Below are positions 25,671 through 34,562 of a stretch of 64,000 nt of DNA, piece after piece. This DNA is from Nitrospira defluvii (GTDB taxonomy: Bacteria > Nitrospirota > Nitrospiria > Nitrospirales > Nitrospiraceae), in NCBI RefSeq assembly GCF_905220995.1, contig NZ_CAJNBJ010000017.1, positions 248,001 through 312,000 on the forward strand, written 5' to 3'. The notes below the pieces were generated by a model that was given only the letters and a program-made list of their open reading frames with translations, was not told where the DNA came from and did no database searches. The position numbers were made by a program, and so were the translations under genes. Position 1 is the stretch's first letter. Every line of letters starts with the position of its first letter.

Positions 25671-25718
25671 TGAGTACTTAGCGTAGCACAGTTCTCTGCC
25701 CTCATCAATCAACGCCAT

Positions 25719-26104
25719 CCTTACAGGGGCCTATCATTGCTGCACAGCGTATCCTATCAACCGGCGAAGCTCTGAGCGTCGCGTGACGACATATCCGACG
25801 GGATTAGGACACCTTTACGTTGACCATCCCACCGACATTGGAGCGGCGATACGACCCACTTCCACCTGAAACGCTGCGGCTCAGACACAGTAGTGATGAT
25901 GACTTGCCTTTAGGCCTATGACTACCCGAGGTTTCTCCTCTCTCCGCGCGGTGGAGCGAAACACCATGCAGTTAGACAACCGATGCAAATAGCACCGTCT
26001 GTTGTTGTTTGACGAGGACCGGCAGCCCTCGCTTCCCAACAAAGCCACCGCGACGAGGGCGATTAGGAGGCCGAACGTCGTGAGTGCTATATATTCCTCC
26101 TTTT
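25719..26104. other. Intergenic interval
   Basis: About 385 bases between two minus-strand genes. No gene, RNA or repeat that I can support. A 66-codon frame across 25972-26172 overlaps the next gene's end and has no protein-like features. Confidence 0.4.
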
Positions 26105-26878
26105 TCAGAAACCCACAGATAACCCAATAGTGCTGAAAAATACCGACCGATCGGCCGGTCCGAATAACTCACTCCCGATCCCTATATCGGCGACGACTCG
26201 CGAACTGATCTGATGCCGAAGACCGATCCCGATCCCTGTCGGATTCCGTTGGCCCATCAGATCAGATTGACGGGTGAAGACGTTGGCTATGATGGTATCG
26301 CGAAAACTTGTCGGATACCCGAGGGGATAACTCACCGCCGCCACAACCCGGTACGTTCCACTCCGTTCCTGGCCCTGCGGTGATCCTAGAAACGTATAGC
26401 CGACATTGAGATGGGTTCGCCATTGCCCGAACGAGCGCGTCATGACCCCGGTCACCGCGGTATCGACTCCCTTCGCATTCACACCGGTGGGAAACCCCAG
26501 TTGTACGCGGGCTGCGAAGGCCGGCAGGCTCAGGGTCTCGGTATTGAAGTTATACAGCGCGCCGACCGTGAGATTGCCAGATTTATCATCCCCCACGACG
26601 GACCTCGGGTCCGTCGACACATCGCTACTCAACTCCAATTGGGTATTGTTCAAGGCCCCGATGATCAGCTGGGGCTGGAACACGAGCCGGCTGTCCCCTC
26701 GCTTGCGGTCACTAAATAATAGTCCTCCCTCGACCCCGATCTCTCCTTTCGGCACCACATAGGCATCTTCAATGGCAATGGGACGGTTGGGGTCCAGATT
26801 GTCGTGGTCCAACGCCCAGACGACGGTCGGCACTATCAGTAGGAACAGTATGACAACCCTGGAGGTATTACTCTTCAC
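26105..26878 (-). CDS. Outer-membrane beta-barrel protein
   Basis: 257 residues with a signal peptide (VVILFLLIVPTVVWA) and alternating beta strands ending in a C-terminal aromatic residue (TIGLSVGF), the outer-membrane insertion signal. It resembles MetA/phenol-degradation-type transporter barrels in look. The start overlaps the stop of the upstream lipoprotein gene (26875-26878), so the two are coupled. Confidence 0.7.
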   Translation of the reverse strand: MKSNTSRVVILFLLIVPTVVWALDHDNLDPNRPIAIEDAYVVPKGEIGVEGGLLFSDRKRGDSRLVFQPQLIIGALNNTQLELSSDVSTDPRSVVGDDKSGNLTVGALYNFNTETLSLPAFAARVQLGFPTGVNAKGVDTAVTGVMTRSFGQWRTHLNVGYTFLGSPQGQERSGTYRVVAAVSYPLGYPTSFRDTIIANVFTRQSDLMGQRNPTGIGIGLRHQISSRVVADIGIGSELFGPADRSVFFSTIGLSVGF

Positions 26879-27885
26879 TGGTGACCTCCTGAGTGCCCGG
26901 ACTGTTCGCCTGGCGCTCCAGGTTCTACAGTTGGCACTGAGCCCGAGTGGTGGGGTTGTCCATCACGCACAATGAAAGGATTCGTGGCATCCGCACTGGC
27001 CCAGTAGTAGGCCTGGGTCACGCGGTAAATTTCTTGGCGCTTTTCCTCCCAGGTCGGCAGGAGATCAGTGGTGAGGATGTCACTGATGTTGTCATGCATC
27101 ATGTGGAGGTTATCGAAGATGTTCGCAATCTCGGGATACTCCGCCGCAAACTTCGGGCTCAGTTCTGCCGTCATCGGCATAAACGTCCATTCCACCGGTG
27201 GCTTGTCCAGGTAGCCGTGGTAGGTACGCAGGATCGGCGCCACGACGTGCTCTTTGGCGTCCAGTGTCGGGGCTGCGCCCAACGGGTCATACACGGCGAC
27301 TTGCAGATAGTGATAGGCCCAGATCGTCGCGTTGAAGAGCGGGAACTTTCGGCGGAACGATTTGGAATAGGCAAAGGTATCCAACCGCTGATGATCCAGT
27401 CGCTTGGCCGTAATCGCATACTGACTCTCTCGGTAAAACGCCAGCACCTTTCGAATGGCGGCCGCTTTATCCACCAAGTCAGAGCTATAGATGTCGTATG
27501 TGGCGCGATGCAGGGCATGGGCTTCATCAAAGGTGTTCTGCGCCTTCCAGGCCAACTTCATATAATTCGGCGCGATCGCTTCCTCGTTCGGATTGAGAAC
27601 TGGTCGAGACGCAATAAACCGGAGCGTCTCCTTTCGAGCCCGGTCCTCGATCGCAGGGACATCCTTGGCGCCGGTAAGCAACAGATTTTCATAGAGATTG
27701 GAATGTCCAAAGTCGACCCCGTTGAATTCGATATCGAGCGCTTGCAGGTTTTCTCGCAGGGCAAAGTTCCAGAGCGCTCGGTAATAGAACCGCTTATCCC
27801 GTTGCTCGATCTGGGTGCAGGCCCCCGTGACGCCGGCAATGAGAATCGCGGCGCCGAATAATGCCACTAGCTGTTGCGTACGCAT
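26875..27885 (-). CDS. Lipoprotein of unknown function
   Basis: About 336 residues from ATG 27885 (AGAGGAGC upstream). Lipoprotein signal ends VTGACTQ. The mature protein is helical and rich in aromatic residues, with a C-terminal His-rich tail (QPHHSGS, GHSGGHQ). No family recognised. Coupled to the beta-barrel gene, so it may be the periplasmic partner of an outer-membrane metal-related system. Confidence 0.65.
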   Translation of the reverse strand: MRTQQLVALFGAAILIAGVTGACTQIEQRDKRFYYRALWNFALRENLQALDIEFNGVDFGHSNLYENLLLTGAKDVPAIEDRARKETLRFIASRPVLNPNEEAIAPNYMKLAWKAQNTFDEAHALHRATYDIYSSDLVDKAAAIRKVLAFYRESQYAITAKRLDHQRLDTFAYSKSFRRKFPLFNATIWAYHYLQVAVYDPLGAAPTLDAKEHVVAPILRTYHGYLDKPPVEWTFMPMTAELSPKFAAEYPEIANIFDNLHMMHDNISDILTTDLLPTWEEKRQEIYRVTQAYYWASADATNPFIVRDGQPHHSGSVPTVEPGAPGEQSGHSGGHQ

Positions 27886-27999
27886 GGGTGTGCTCCTCTG
27901 GAACGCTTGAACGGATCCGCTGTTCACACACAGCGGACCAGACAAGCGAACCTGTCAGGTGGTGTTCTGATCACACGGTCTGGAAAAGGAAACGGTGCG

Positions 28000-28266
28000 T
28001 CAGCGCGCGCGAGGAGGATGAAACTGATCCGCAAGCAGTGTGAGAGGAGGGGCAGCGGAAACGATGAGACTCAAAAGGCCCCCTACGGTGAAGAGCATCC
28101 CCACCGTATTCATGGCGGCCGAACCCATGCAGGTTGAGCAAGAGGGGGACGCATCATGGTGCAGATGATCTGAGGCCAGGTGATGGCTCCCCATGAGCGG
28201 GACCATGCACACCACAGAGAGACACACCAGAATGAGCAAAACCAGTTTAGACATCGCTTTATTCAT
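28000..28266 (-). CDS. Small membrane protein with His and Cys cluster
   Basis: 88 residues: an N-terminal helix, then SHHLASDHLHHDASPSCSTC (His- and Cys-rich loop), then a second helix. It resembles periplasm-facing metal-binding inner-membrane peptides. It precedes the lipoprotein gene by 115 bases in the same direction. No family recognised. Confidence 0.6.
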   Translation of the reverse strand: MNKAMSKLVLLILVCLSVVCMVPLMGSHHLASDHLHHDASPSCSTCMGSAAMNTVGMLFTVGGLLSLIVSAAPPLTLLADQFHPPRAR

Positions 28267-28387
28267 CCTACATCAGCCCACGGGCGTGGTCAAATGGCGA
28301 CACCTGCTTCAGAGTGTGAGCCTTCACAAGACGGCAAGGTGCATCTCGAAAATGTTGCCCAGGTCGACCATAGTGGTAAATGAAGCT

Positions 28388-28914
28388 CCCCGCAGCAAGC
28401 TGCGGGGTATCACAGAACTAAACCATTCGGAGCTGCCGGAGATCTTCGCGGGGGTGCCCTTGCCGCTGCACGTACCGTTCGACGGTCTGCCAGTTCGCTC
28501 GCGCCCCCACCGTCGCCACATCGTACCCGTCGGTCCACAATTCCCCGCCCCACAGCACCCGTTTGACGGCAGGCTTCCGTCGAAAGATTTCCCGTGCCGT
28601 GATGCTCTTGAACATCTGCACAATCCGTCCCGGCGCCATGTTCGGATGGGCACTGCAGCGCAGATGGGTCTGATTCTGGTCCGTCCCCATCGCTTCCCTC
28701 TCGATTGGAAATCGTTCCGCAATCTCAGCCGCCATTTCCTCGATGATCGCCGTCACCGCCTCATCCAGCAGCGCCTTGCGGTATTTCACCGGAAACGCCA
28801 TATGGTAGTGGATTTGCCATGCACAGTGAGCCCCCTTTCTGACTTCTTCTTCCTTCTGGTCCGCCATACTCCAGAGGGTACCAGAGAAGATGATCCCCGT
28901 AGCAAGCTACGGGG
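28388..28914 (-). mobile_element. IS200/IS605- or RAYT-type element
   Basis: A single-strand-type transposase gene lies between two near-identical hairpins in direct orientation: CCCCGCAGCAAGCTGCGGGG at 28388-28407 and CCCCGTAGCAAGCTACGGGG at 28895-28914, each followed by (T/A)ATCACA. Same-strand subterminal hairpins are typical of IS200/IS605 elements and REP-associated transposases. No passenger gene or TnpB. Confidence 0.75.
28418..28867 (-). CDS. tnpA: IS200/IS605-like Y1 transposase, possibly inactive
   Basis: 149 residues. The fold is recognisable by YHMAFPVKYRKALL at the start, ITAREIFRRKPAVKRVLWGG in the middle and DGYDVATVG carrying the candidate catalytic Tyr. The HUH metal-binding motif, normally H-x-H, reads QTHLRC, so the first His seems lost. 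It may be a decayed or altered enzyme. Confidence 0.75.
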   Translation of the reverse strand: MADQKEEEVRKGAHCAWQIHYHMAFPVKYRKALLDEAVTAIIEEMAAEIAERFPIEREAMGTDQNQTHLRCSAHPNMAPGRIVQMFKSITAREIFRRKPAVKRVLWGGELWTDGYDVATVGARANWQTVERYVQRQGHPREDLRQLRMV

Positions 28915-29001
28915 AATCACAAGTTGAATTTGGCTGCTTCGGCATCTTGGTCTTACACGCTCTTTGTTCCGTTGATCGCTCGCACGCCGCATCCGCACCC
29001 T

Positions 29002-31821
29002 TCACGCGACCCGCACACGCCGGAGTCGCAAGCTGTTCGTCACCACGCTGACTGAACTGAACGCCATGGCCGCACTGGCGAGAATGGGACTGAGCAGAAT
29101 GCCGAAGGCCGGGTAGAGGATGCCGGCCGCGACCGGAATGCCGACGACGTTGTAGACAAATGCCCAGAACAAATTCTGTTTCATCGTCCGCATCGTTCGC
29201 CTGGCCAGAAGAATAGCCGACACGACGCCGTGGAGATCGTTCCGCATCAACGTCACGTCGCTCGCTTCCAGGGCGATATCGGTGCCGGTGCCGATCGCGA
29301 ACCCGACATCGGCCTGCGCCAAGGCTGGAGCATCATTGATGCCATCGCCCACCATCGCGACGACCTCTCCTGCCTGCTGACGGCGTCGGACCTCGACCAC
29401 TTTGCCATCCGGCAATACCCCAGCGACCACGCGGTCGATCCCGGCCTGCCGTGCGATGGCCTCTGCCGTGCGGTGGTGATCCCCCGTCAGCATCACCACC
29501 GTGAGCCCCAGTCGTTTCAGCCTGTGTATGGCTTCACGGGATGTCGGCTTGATCGGATCGGCTACCGCGATCAACCCCGCCAACTTCCCGTTGATCACGA
29601 TATACATCGGCGTTTTTCCCTCACCGGCTAGACGTTCCGCTTCCGCTTTCATTGCGGCGAGATCCACCGCATACTCACCCATGAGTGCCTCATTGCCGAC
29701 AGCCAGCGCGGCGCCGTCTACCACGCCGGTCGCGCCCCGTCCCGTGACGGAGTGGAACGAGTCTACCGTCTCGAGGGACAGCGCCTGCTCCTTCGCATAC
29801 CGCAGGATCGCCTCCGCCAGCGGATGTTCAGAGGAGGTCTCGATCGAGGCGACCAGTCGTACGAGATCGTTTTCAGACCACTCTGTACCCAAAACCGGTA
29901 CCACGTCCGTGACGGTCGGCCGCCCTTCGGTGATCGTGCCGGTCTTATCCAACACGACGGTGTTGATCTGACCGGCCCGCTGCAACGCCTCGCCGCCCTT
30001 GATCAAGATACCCCCTTCGGCTCCCTTGCCGGTCGCCACCATGACGGCAGTCGGCACGGCAAGTCCCATCGCGCAGGGGCAGGCAATGATCAGGACCGCC
30101 ACCGCCGCGGCAAACGCACGCACGGCCGGCGCCTGGTCAACGGTCACAAACCAGATCACAAACGTCGCGATCGCGAGTGACAGCACGATCGGCACGAAGA
30201 TCCCGCTGACCTGATCGGCAAGCCTCTGGATGGGTGCCCGTGAGCCCTGAGCATCACGCATCAGCTTGACGATATGGGCCAGGACGCTGTCCGCCCCCAG
30301 CGTCGTCGCGCGATACCGGAAGGCGCCGGTCCGATTGATCGTGCCGCCAATGAGGCGATCCCCTGGCTGTTTCTCGACCGGCAATGATTCGCCCGTCACC
30401 ATCGATTCATCGACCGCGCTGGTCCCTGAAATGATGGTTCCATCTACAGGAATGCGTTCTCCCGGTCGCACGATCACGATCTCCTCGCTCTGCACTTCGT
30501 TCACTGGGATGTCTATCTCAGCGCCGGCCCGCACCACCCGCGCCGTGTTCGGTTGGAGTTCCACCAGACGCCTCAAGGCCGCAGAGGTCTGTCGTTTGGC
30601 CCGTGCCTCCAGCGCGTTGCCGGTCAGGATCAGCGCAATGATCATGACCACCGCCTCATAATAGAGGTCCGGCAGCACGCCCCGATTCAGAAAGAACTCC
30701 GGCGCCACAGTCGCCAGCACGGAGTAGAGGAAGGCTGCCCCTGTGCCGACTGCGATGAGTGTGTTCATATCCGCCGAGTGATGTCGGAAGGCGGACCAGG
30801 CGCGCACGTAGAAATGTCGCCCTGCCCACCCCATGACGAGCAAGGTCAGCGCGAGCAGCGTGTACGAGAGCACCCATGGGGTGAACGCATAGAGCCAGGG
30901 AGCGACGGCGTGGATGGCGGGGGTCATGGATTTCATCGCCCATCGCATGAACGGATCGGCAACCGGTCCATGAACATCCGCCTCGGCAGACCCCATGAGC
31001 GGCATGGACAGTGCCATGGCCAGTAGACCGATGCTTCCACTCCACAGCGCCTTGTGCCTGAGTTCCCGATATTCTTCCTCCTGCGCCCGATCCTGTGCCT
31101 CCTGCTCATCGAACGCGCTCTGATCCTGCGCGCCTAGTTCCGCGCCATAGCCGGTCTCGCGGATCGCCTCGACCAGGACCATGGGGGAGGTCACCATAGG
31201 ATCGTACGTGACGGCGGCATGCTTCAGCATGAGGTTCACTGAGGCGTTGAGGACGCCCGGCGTTGCCTGCAACGCCCGTTGCACTCGCGCCTGACAGGCG
31301 GCGCAGGTCATTCCCTTCACGGGAATCATGACCTTCTCACGGGTCGTTGCTGTGGTTCCGGTGTCAGTCGTCTCTGTCCGGTTCCGTTTCTCTATCCCCA
31401 TCACAGGAATCGTGGTTGGCATGGTATTCTCCGAGTCAGTCTCCTCTTGCACAATGAGCCGACCGCGCAACATGCTCATCCCGCAGGTGAATTCGAAATG
31501 GCCTGTCTGTGCCGGCGTCAGCTCGAGCGAGGTCTTTCGGAAGGCGGGCAAGAACTTGCGGACCCCGAAATCCGAAAAGACGATCTCTTCCGAACAACCT
31601 GACCGTTCTCGTCGGTCGAAGACGAGCCGGACCAGCTTGTCCCTCTTCACGCTTACCACGGCTGGGTGATAGCCGCCTTCAACCACAATGGCGACCTCCT
31701 GGACTCCCTCCCCGTCGATCCCGGCGTTCGACACCGGCTGTCGGGCCAGAAAGAAATACCAATTGATCCAGGCGATTAAGGAGATGCCGCCGATGATGAC
31801 GATCCATTCCATCATGCTCAT
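29002..31821 (-). CDS. copA: Copper P1B-type ATPase with N-terminal cupredoxin-like domain
   Basis: 939 residues, longer than usual CopA. Order: an N-terminal transmembrane anchor (residues 5-26), a cupredoxin-like domain (about 40-125, with a Cys-Gly-Met-x-Met stretch FTCGMSM at 111-117), a linker, a heavy-metal-associated domain with GMTCAAC (170-176), then eight transmembrane helices with the CPC motif (ACPCAMG), the phosphorylation site DKTGT, the SSEHPL motif and [12 protein letters not shown]. Exports Cu(I) by ATP hydrolysis. The stop of copZ overlaps its start by 4 bases (31818-31821). The cupredoxin domain may hand copper over or sense it in the periplasm. Confidence 0.93.
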   Translation of the reverse strand: MSMMEWIVIIGGISLIAWINWYFFLARQPVSNAGIDGEGVQEVAIVVEGGYHPAVVSVKRDKLVRLVFDRRERSGCSEEIVFSDFGVRKFLPAFRKTSLELTPAQTGHFEFTCGMSMLRGRLIVQEETDSENTMPTTIPVMGIEKRNRTETTDTGTTATTREKVMIPVKGMTCAACQARVQRALQATPGVLNASVNLMLKHAAVTYDPMVTSPMVLVEAIRETGYGAELGAQDQSAFDEQEAQDRAQEEEYRELRHKALWSGSIGLLAMALSMPLMGSAEADVHGPVADPFMRWAMKSMTPAIHAVAPWLYAFTPWVLSYTLLALTLLVMGWAGRHFYVRAWSAFRHHSADMNTLIAVGTGAAFLYSVLATVAPEFFLNRGVLPDLYYEAVVMIIALILTGNALEARAKRQTSAALRRLVELQPNTARVVRAGAEIDIPVNEVQSEEIVIVRPGERIPVDGTIISGTSAVDESMVTGESLPVEKQPGDRLIGGTINRTGAFRYRATTLGADSVLAHIVKLMRDAQGSRAPIQRLADQVSGIFVPIVLSLAIATFVIWFVTVDQAPAVRAFAAAVAVLIIACPCAMGLAVPTAVMVATGKGAEGGILIKGGEALQRAGQINTVVLDKTGTITEGRPTVTDVVPVLGTEWSENDLVRLVASIETSSEHPLAEAILRYAKEQALSLETVDSFHSVTGRGATGVVDGAALAVGNEALMGEYAVDLAAMKAEAERLAGEGKTPMYIVINGKLAGLIAVADPIKPTSREAIHRLKRLGLTVVMLTGDHHRTAEAIARQAGIDRVVAGVLPDGKVVEVRRRQQAGEVVAMVGDGINDAPALAQADVGFAIGTGTDIALEASDVTLMRNDLHGVVSAILLARRTMRTMKQNLFWAFVYNVVGIPVAAGILYPAFGILLSPILASAAMAFSSVSVVTNSLRLRRVRVA

Positions 31822-32036
31822 GCCACCCTCCTGACCAATTGGGTCTCATATCCTGCCTCGGTCACAGCCTGGATAATCTCCGTGGGAACGATTTCCCTCG
31901 GGTCATACACGACGATCGCTTCGCCGACCTTTACGCTGTTTACCTGCACGCCGTCGAGCCGGGTCAGCGCCTTCGTGACCTGTCCGACGCAATGCCCGCA
32001 GCTCATCCCGGTGATCTTCAGGGTCAATTCGTCCAT
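31818..32036 (-). CDS. copZ: Copper chaperone CopZ-like
   Basis: 72 residues, one heavy-metal-associated domain with GMSCGHC near residue 10. Cytosolic Cu(I) carrier that feeds the P-type ATPase. ATG 32036 has GGAGGTTCGCC upstream. Coupled to copA by overlap. Confidence 0.93.
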   Translation of the reverse strand: MDELTLKITGMSCGHCVGQVTKALTRLDGVQVNSVKVGEAIVVYDPREIVPTEIIQAVTEAGYETQLVRRVA

Positions 32037-32207
32037 GGCGAACCTCCTCAGTGAGTGGGTTTCGCGCGTCTCACAATCAAGAAACGCGCATCCTTCACCC
32101 CTTCAGACGGAAGAGGGCGCCAATTATTACAGTGTCTGTGGATACAATTGGGCTGGCGTGGGGATCAGGCTAGGACTCGCCGTTGCGGATAGTGCCGGCA
32201 GACTGGT
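32037..32207 (-). promoter_or_regulatory. Regulatory interval between the sigma factor gene and copZ
   Basis: 171 bases on the minus strand. It holds the presumed promoter for copZ-copA. A weak stem (GCGCGT with ACGCGC, near 32065-32090) lies in the leader. I cannot name a -35/-10 pair with confidence; a sigma-factor-specific promoter is expected from context. Confidence 0.35.
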
Positions 32208-32825
32208 TTATTCGCACGTGCAATTCAGACAGCCGTGTGTGCTGCAGGCACCGCAGGACTGCTCCAGGCTGGCGCGCAAGGCTTGACGGGCTCGGTGCAA
32301 ACGAACCGTGAGATTGCTTTGGGAGATCTTTAACTCCTCAGCGACGCGTTTCGGAGAGTCGTTCTCGAGATCGATTCTCCGGATGAGCTCGGCATAGTTC
32401 GAACGCAGCATCGGCAGGAGACGGTGAAGGCAGGTGCAGACGGTGGCTTTCACCTCGTCGAGTGGAGGCTCCGTATCGTCTCCAGAGAGAGTCAGTTCTT
32501 GGAGAAAGGCTTCATTGCGACGAGCGTCCGCACCTTTCGACCGATAATAGTCGATGAGGGTGTGGCGAATGATTGTATAGAACCAGGCCACTACACTGTC
32601 ATCATTTCGTACGGAATGGTGACGTTGAACGGCTCGGACTATACTTTGTTGCAATAAGTCCTCCGCCAGAGTCTCGTCACCGACACAACGACGTAAAAAC
32701 ACTCGGAACGCAGACTCATGCCCGAGAAGCCGTTGGATCATGTCGTTCAGGTGAGGTTCCGGAGTCCCGTTCGATGCGGCAAAGAAACCCTCGCCTTGTG
32801 GTTCTGATTGGTTCCTCTTATTCAT
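32208..32825 (-). CDS. CorE-like ECF sigma factor with Cys-rich C-terminus
   Basis: About 205 residues. Region 2 (GDETLAEDLLQQSIVRAVQ, then VVAWFYTIIRHTLIDYYRSK) and region 4 (PKRVAEELKISQSNLTVRLHRARQALR) are clear. After region 4 comes CGACSTHGCLNCTCE, six to seven cysteines in sixteen residues; this is the layout of CorE-type sigma factors, in which a C-terminal Cys-rich tail senses Cu, Cd or Zn directly without an anti-sigma factor. Start is uncertain (ATG 32837 or 32825). It lies just upstream of copZ-copA and downstream of an AhpD-like gene, so it probably controls copper genes. Confidence 0.85.
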   Translation of the reverse strand: MNKRNQSEPQGEGFFAASNGTPEPHLNDMIQRLLGHESAFRVFLRRCVGDETLAEDLLQQSIVRAVQRHHSVRNDDSVVAWFYTIIRHTLIDYYRSKGADARRNEAFLQELTLSGDDTEPPLDEVKATVCTCLHRLLPMLRSNYAELIRRIDLENDSPKRVAEELKISQSNLTVRLHRARQALRASLEQSCGACSTHGCLNCTCE

Positions 32826-32917
32826 GGAGTGCCTCATGATTCGTAGCCTACCGTCTCTCCAGACGCGCAACAGATGCTAGACGTTCAGAAATATCATGCA
32901 AGGCCAGTCTTGTCCTC

Positions 32918-33292
32918 TCATGCGTCGGAACCGCCGTGCTCGCAACACAGCGCGGTCGTGTCTATGGGCCCACCTATCAGACATTCCTTGTAGATTCGAT
33001 ACGCCTTGAGCGCCCACTCTTCGCCGGGACAGCCTTGCATCGTCATGGCCACGTCGAGGAATTCAATCAGTTCCTCCTGAGAGACACCCTTCTCATGGGC
33101 CATCCTCACATAGGCCCTGATACAGGGTTCGCAACGAATGGTGATGGAGACGACCATTGCTGCCAGCAGTTTAAATTTTGCTGCGACCGCCGCATCCCGA
33201 TAGGTCTCCTGGCGCATGCGTAGTAAGCCGCCGGTCACCTGTGGGCTCAAGCGACGCAGTTCCGCGAACAGACTCTCGCGATCCGTTGTCAT
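32918..33292 (-). CDS. AhpD-like / carboxymuconolactone decarboxylase family protein
   Basis: 124 residues. The CMD-domain motif RCEPCIRAYVRMAHEKG carries the peroxidatic Cys-x-x-Cys and the following His. A second Cys group lies near the C-terminus (MTMQGCPGE, then ALCCEHGG). It is probably a small thiol redox protein. It overlaps the merR-type gene by 4 bases. Confidence 0.8.
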   Translation of the reverse strand: MTTDRESLFAELRRLSPQVTGGLLRMRQETYRDAAVAAKFKLLAAMVVSITIRCEPCIRAYVRMAHEKGVSQEELIEFLDVAMTMQGCPGEEWALKAYRIYKECLIGGPIDTTALCCEHGGSDA

Positions 33293-33729
33293 CGTTTTTC
33301 CACTCCCTTCTTCATATCAGCCGTTGTTTCGTCTTCGAGGCTCATCAGAATCGGACAGTGACCGGTGGGCCGGCCAACTCTGCAAGCTCGGATCAGGGCT
33401 TTCAGGGCCTGGGCCAGCGCTTGTAAGTTTTCAACTTTGGATTCCACCTGCACCAGTTTCGCCTGAGCCTTGTTCTGTACCTCGCCACAGCGAGCCGTTG
33501 AGGTAATCCGCAGGGCAAGCAACTCATTGATCTCGCGGAGCGTGAAGCCCAACGCCTGCGCGTTCTTGATGAATCGCAACTGCCGTTCCTCTTGGTGACT
33601 ATACAGTCTGTACCTCGAAGGCCTCCTTGCTGAGGGTCTGAGCAGATTCAAGCGCTCGTAGTAACGGATTGTTTGGATATTCACTCCGACAATTTTTGCA
33701 AGCTGACCGATAGTCAGTTGAGCAGCCAC
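33289..33729 (-). CDS. merR: MerR-family regulator, mercury-type
   Basis: 146 residues. N-terminal winged helix-turn-helix (TIGQLAKIVGVNIQTIRYYE). Three cysteines in the MerR(Hg) pattern: ARCGEVQ, then RACRVGRPTGHCPIL. It shares with the merR of the mer cassette (48494-48892) an operator containing GTACTACGGTACGG. It forms an operon with the AhpD-like gene by overlap, but not obviously with mercury transport or reductase genes, so its targets here may include the divergent micropeptide gene. Confidence 0.88.
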   Translation of the reverse strand: MAAQLTIGQLAKIVGVNIQTIRYYERLNLLRPSARRPSRYRLYSHQEERQLRFIKNAQALGFTLREINELLALRITSTARCGEVQNKAQAKLVQVESKVENLQALAQALKALIRACRVGRPTGHCPILMSLEDETTADMKKGVEKR

Positions 33730-33805
33730 GTCACCACCCTGGAAGACAGTCTACACCTTGCACTCTGGTAGAGAGTCAAGCGCTTCAAAATACATCTGAT
33801 ACCCC

Positions 33806-33836
33806 TTGACCCGGTACTACGGTACGGGCTGTAGCA
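33806..33836 (+). promoter_or_regulatory. MerR-type promoter for the 28-residue micropeptide
   Basis: TTGACC at 33806-33811 and GTAGCA at 33831-33836 are separated by 19 bases, and the spacer contains GGTACTACGGTACGGG, a dyad of the mer operator type. The ATG of the micropeptide lies 27 bases beyond the -10. Confidence 0.75.
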
Positions 33837-33862
33837 TGGCATTTGGAAAGGAGGTGATTGCG

Positions 33863-33949
33863 ATGTGTCCATGGGTTGAACAATTTGGCTTTTGCCCCTA
33901 TGAGGCTGCCTCTAAGGTGTGGCAGTGGGTGCATAACCTCGTGAGCTGA
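33863..33949 (+). CDS. 28-residue Cys/Trp micropeptide under MerR control
   Basis: A short frame from ATG 33863 with the near-perfect ribosome site AAGGAGGTGA and 5-8 bases spacing. The peptide starts MCPWVEQFGFCPYEA and ends QWVHNLVS: two Cys-Pro pairs nine residues apart, several aromatics and a His. No membrane segment. It sits between a MerR-type promoter and an intrinsic terminator, i.e. a complete mini-transcription unit, divergent from the MerR gene at 33289-33729. No family recognised; it could be a soft-metal-binding peptide or a regulatory leader. Confidence 0.6.
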   Translation: MCPWVEQFGFCPYEAASKVWQWVHNLVS

Positions 33950-33962
33950 CCGCTGAGAGGGC

Positions 33963-33994
33963 AGAAGGGCGGCTTCTCACGGTGCCGCCCTTCT
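33963..33994 (+). terminator. Intrinsic terminator of the micropeptide unit
   Basis: An 11-bp perfect stem (AGAAGGGCGGC pairing with GCCGCCCTTCT) with a 10-base loop, followed by the U-rich GTGTCTCCTCTT. It begins 13 bases after the micropeptide stop codon. Confidence 0.75.
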
Positions 33995-34188
33995 GTGTCT
34001 CCTCTTCGTTGAGACAATAGCGTGCGAGTTATTCCGCCTCGCGTCTGAGACGCGCGCAAGTATCCATCCTGAAGAAAAAGTTGAGCATGGGCTATAAATT
34101 AGATGAGAACAGACCTCTTGAGCGTTGTTGACCTGCCTACTGGCCTGTGTTATCGGAAGCCTGTCTTTCTCCTGTATGGAGGTTAGCC

Positions 34189-34527
34189 ATGAACACATGC
34201 TGGCGTCCGGGATACGTTGGAGTCCTACTGGCAATTACTCTCATTGGGTGCACGTCTGGTCTCCCGCGCGAACTGGTAGAGCGCAACGATCATGCAGGGC
34301 TCGTCCAGTGGTATCAGCAAGAGGCAACAGTCCTTCGTGCCAAGGCTGACCAGATGCGCGCGATGGCTGACGAATATGCCAAGCCGGCCTATCAGCCTTC
34401 TCCCAAAGAGACCAGAACGGAACTCATCAATCATTGCCTGCGCTTGTTTAATTACTACACGAAAGCGGCGGAAGAAGCGGAGGCACTGGCCAAGATGCAC
34501 CGAGAGCGTAGCCCGGCCATTCCCTAA
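34189..34527 (+). CDS. Small lipoprotein, paralogue of 40402-40758
   Basis: 112 residues from ATG 34189 (TGGAGGTTAGCC upstream). Lipoprotein signal ends ITLIGC (Cys about 17). The mature part is one long helix family with ELVERNDHAGLVQWYQQEA and LRAKADQMRAMADEY, closely like the lipoprotein at 40402-40758. It is adjacent to Cus-type copper genes. Function unknown; the second copy sits inside the cus cluster, so a periplasmic role in copper export is possible. Confidence 0.7.
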   Translation: MNTCWRPGYVGVLLAITLIGCTSGLPRELVERNDHAGLVQWYQQEATVLRAKADQMRAMADEYAKPAYQPSPKETRTELINHCLRLFNYYTKAAEEAEALAKMHRERSPAIP

Positions 34528-34562
34528 GAATGGCACAGTGCACTGGGAACTCCGGTCCGTAA

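Noticed and set aside
32065-32100. Terminator before copZ
   Set aside because: Only a six-base stem with a long loop and no U tract.
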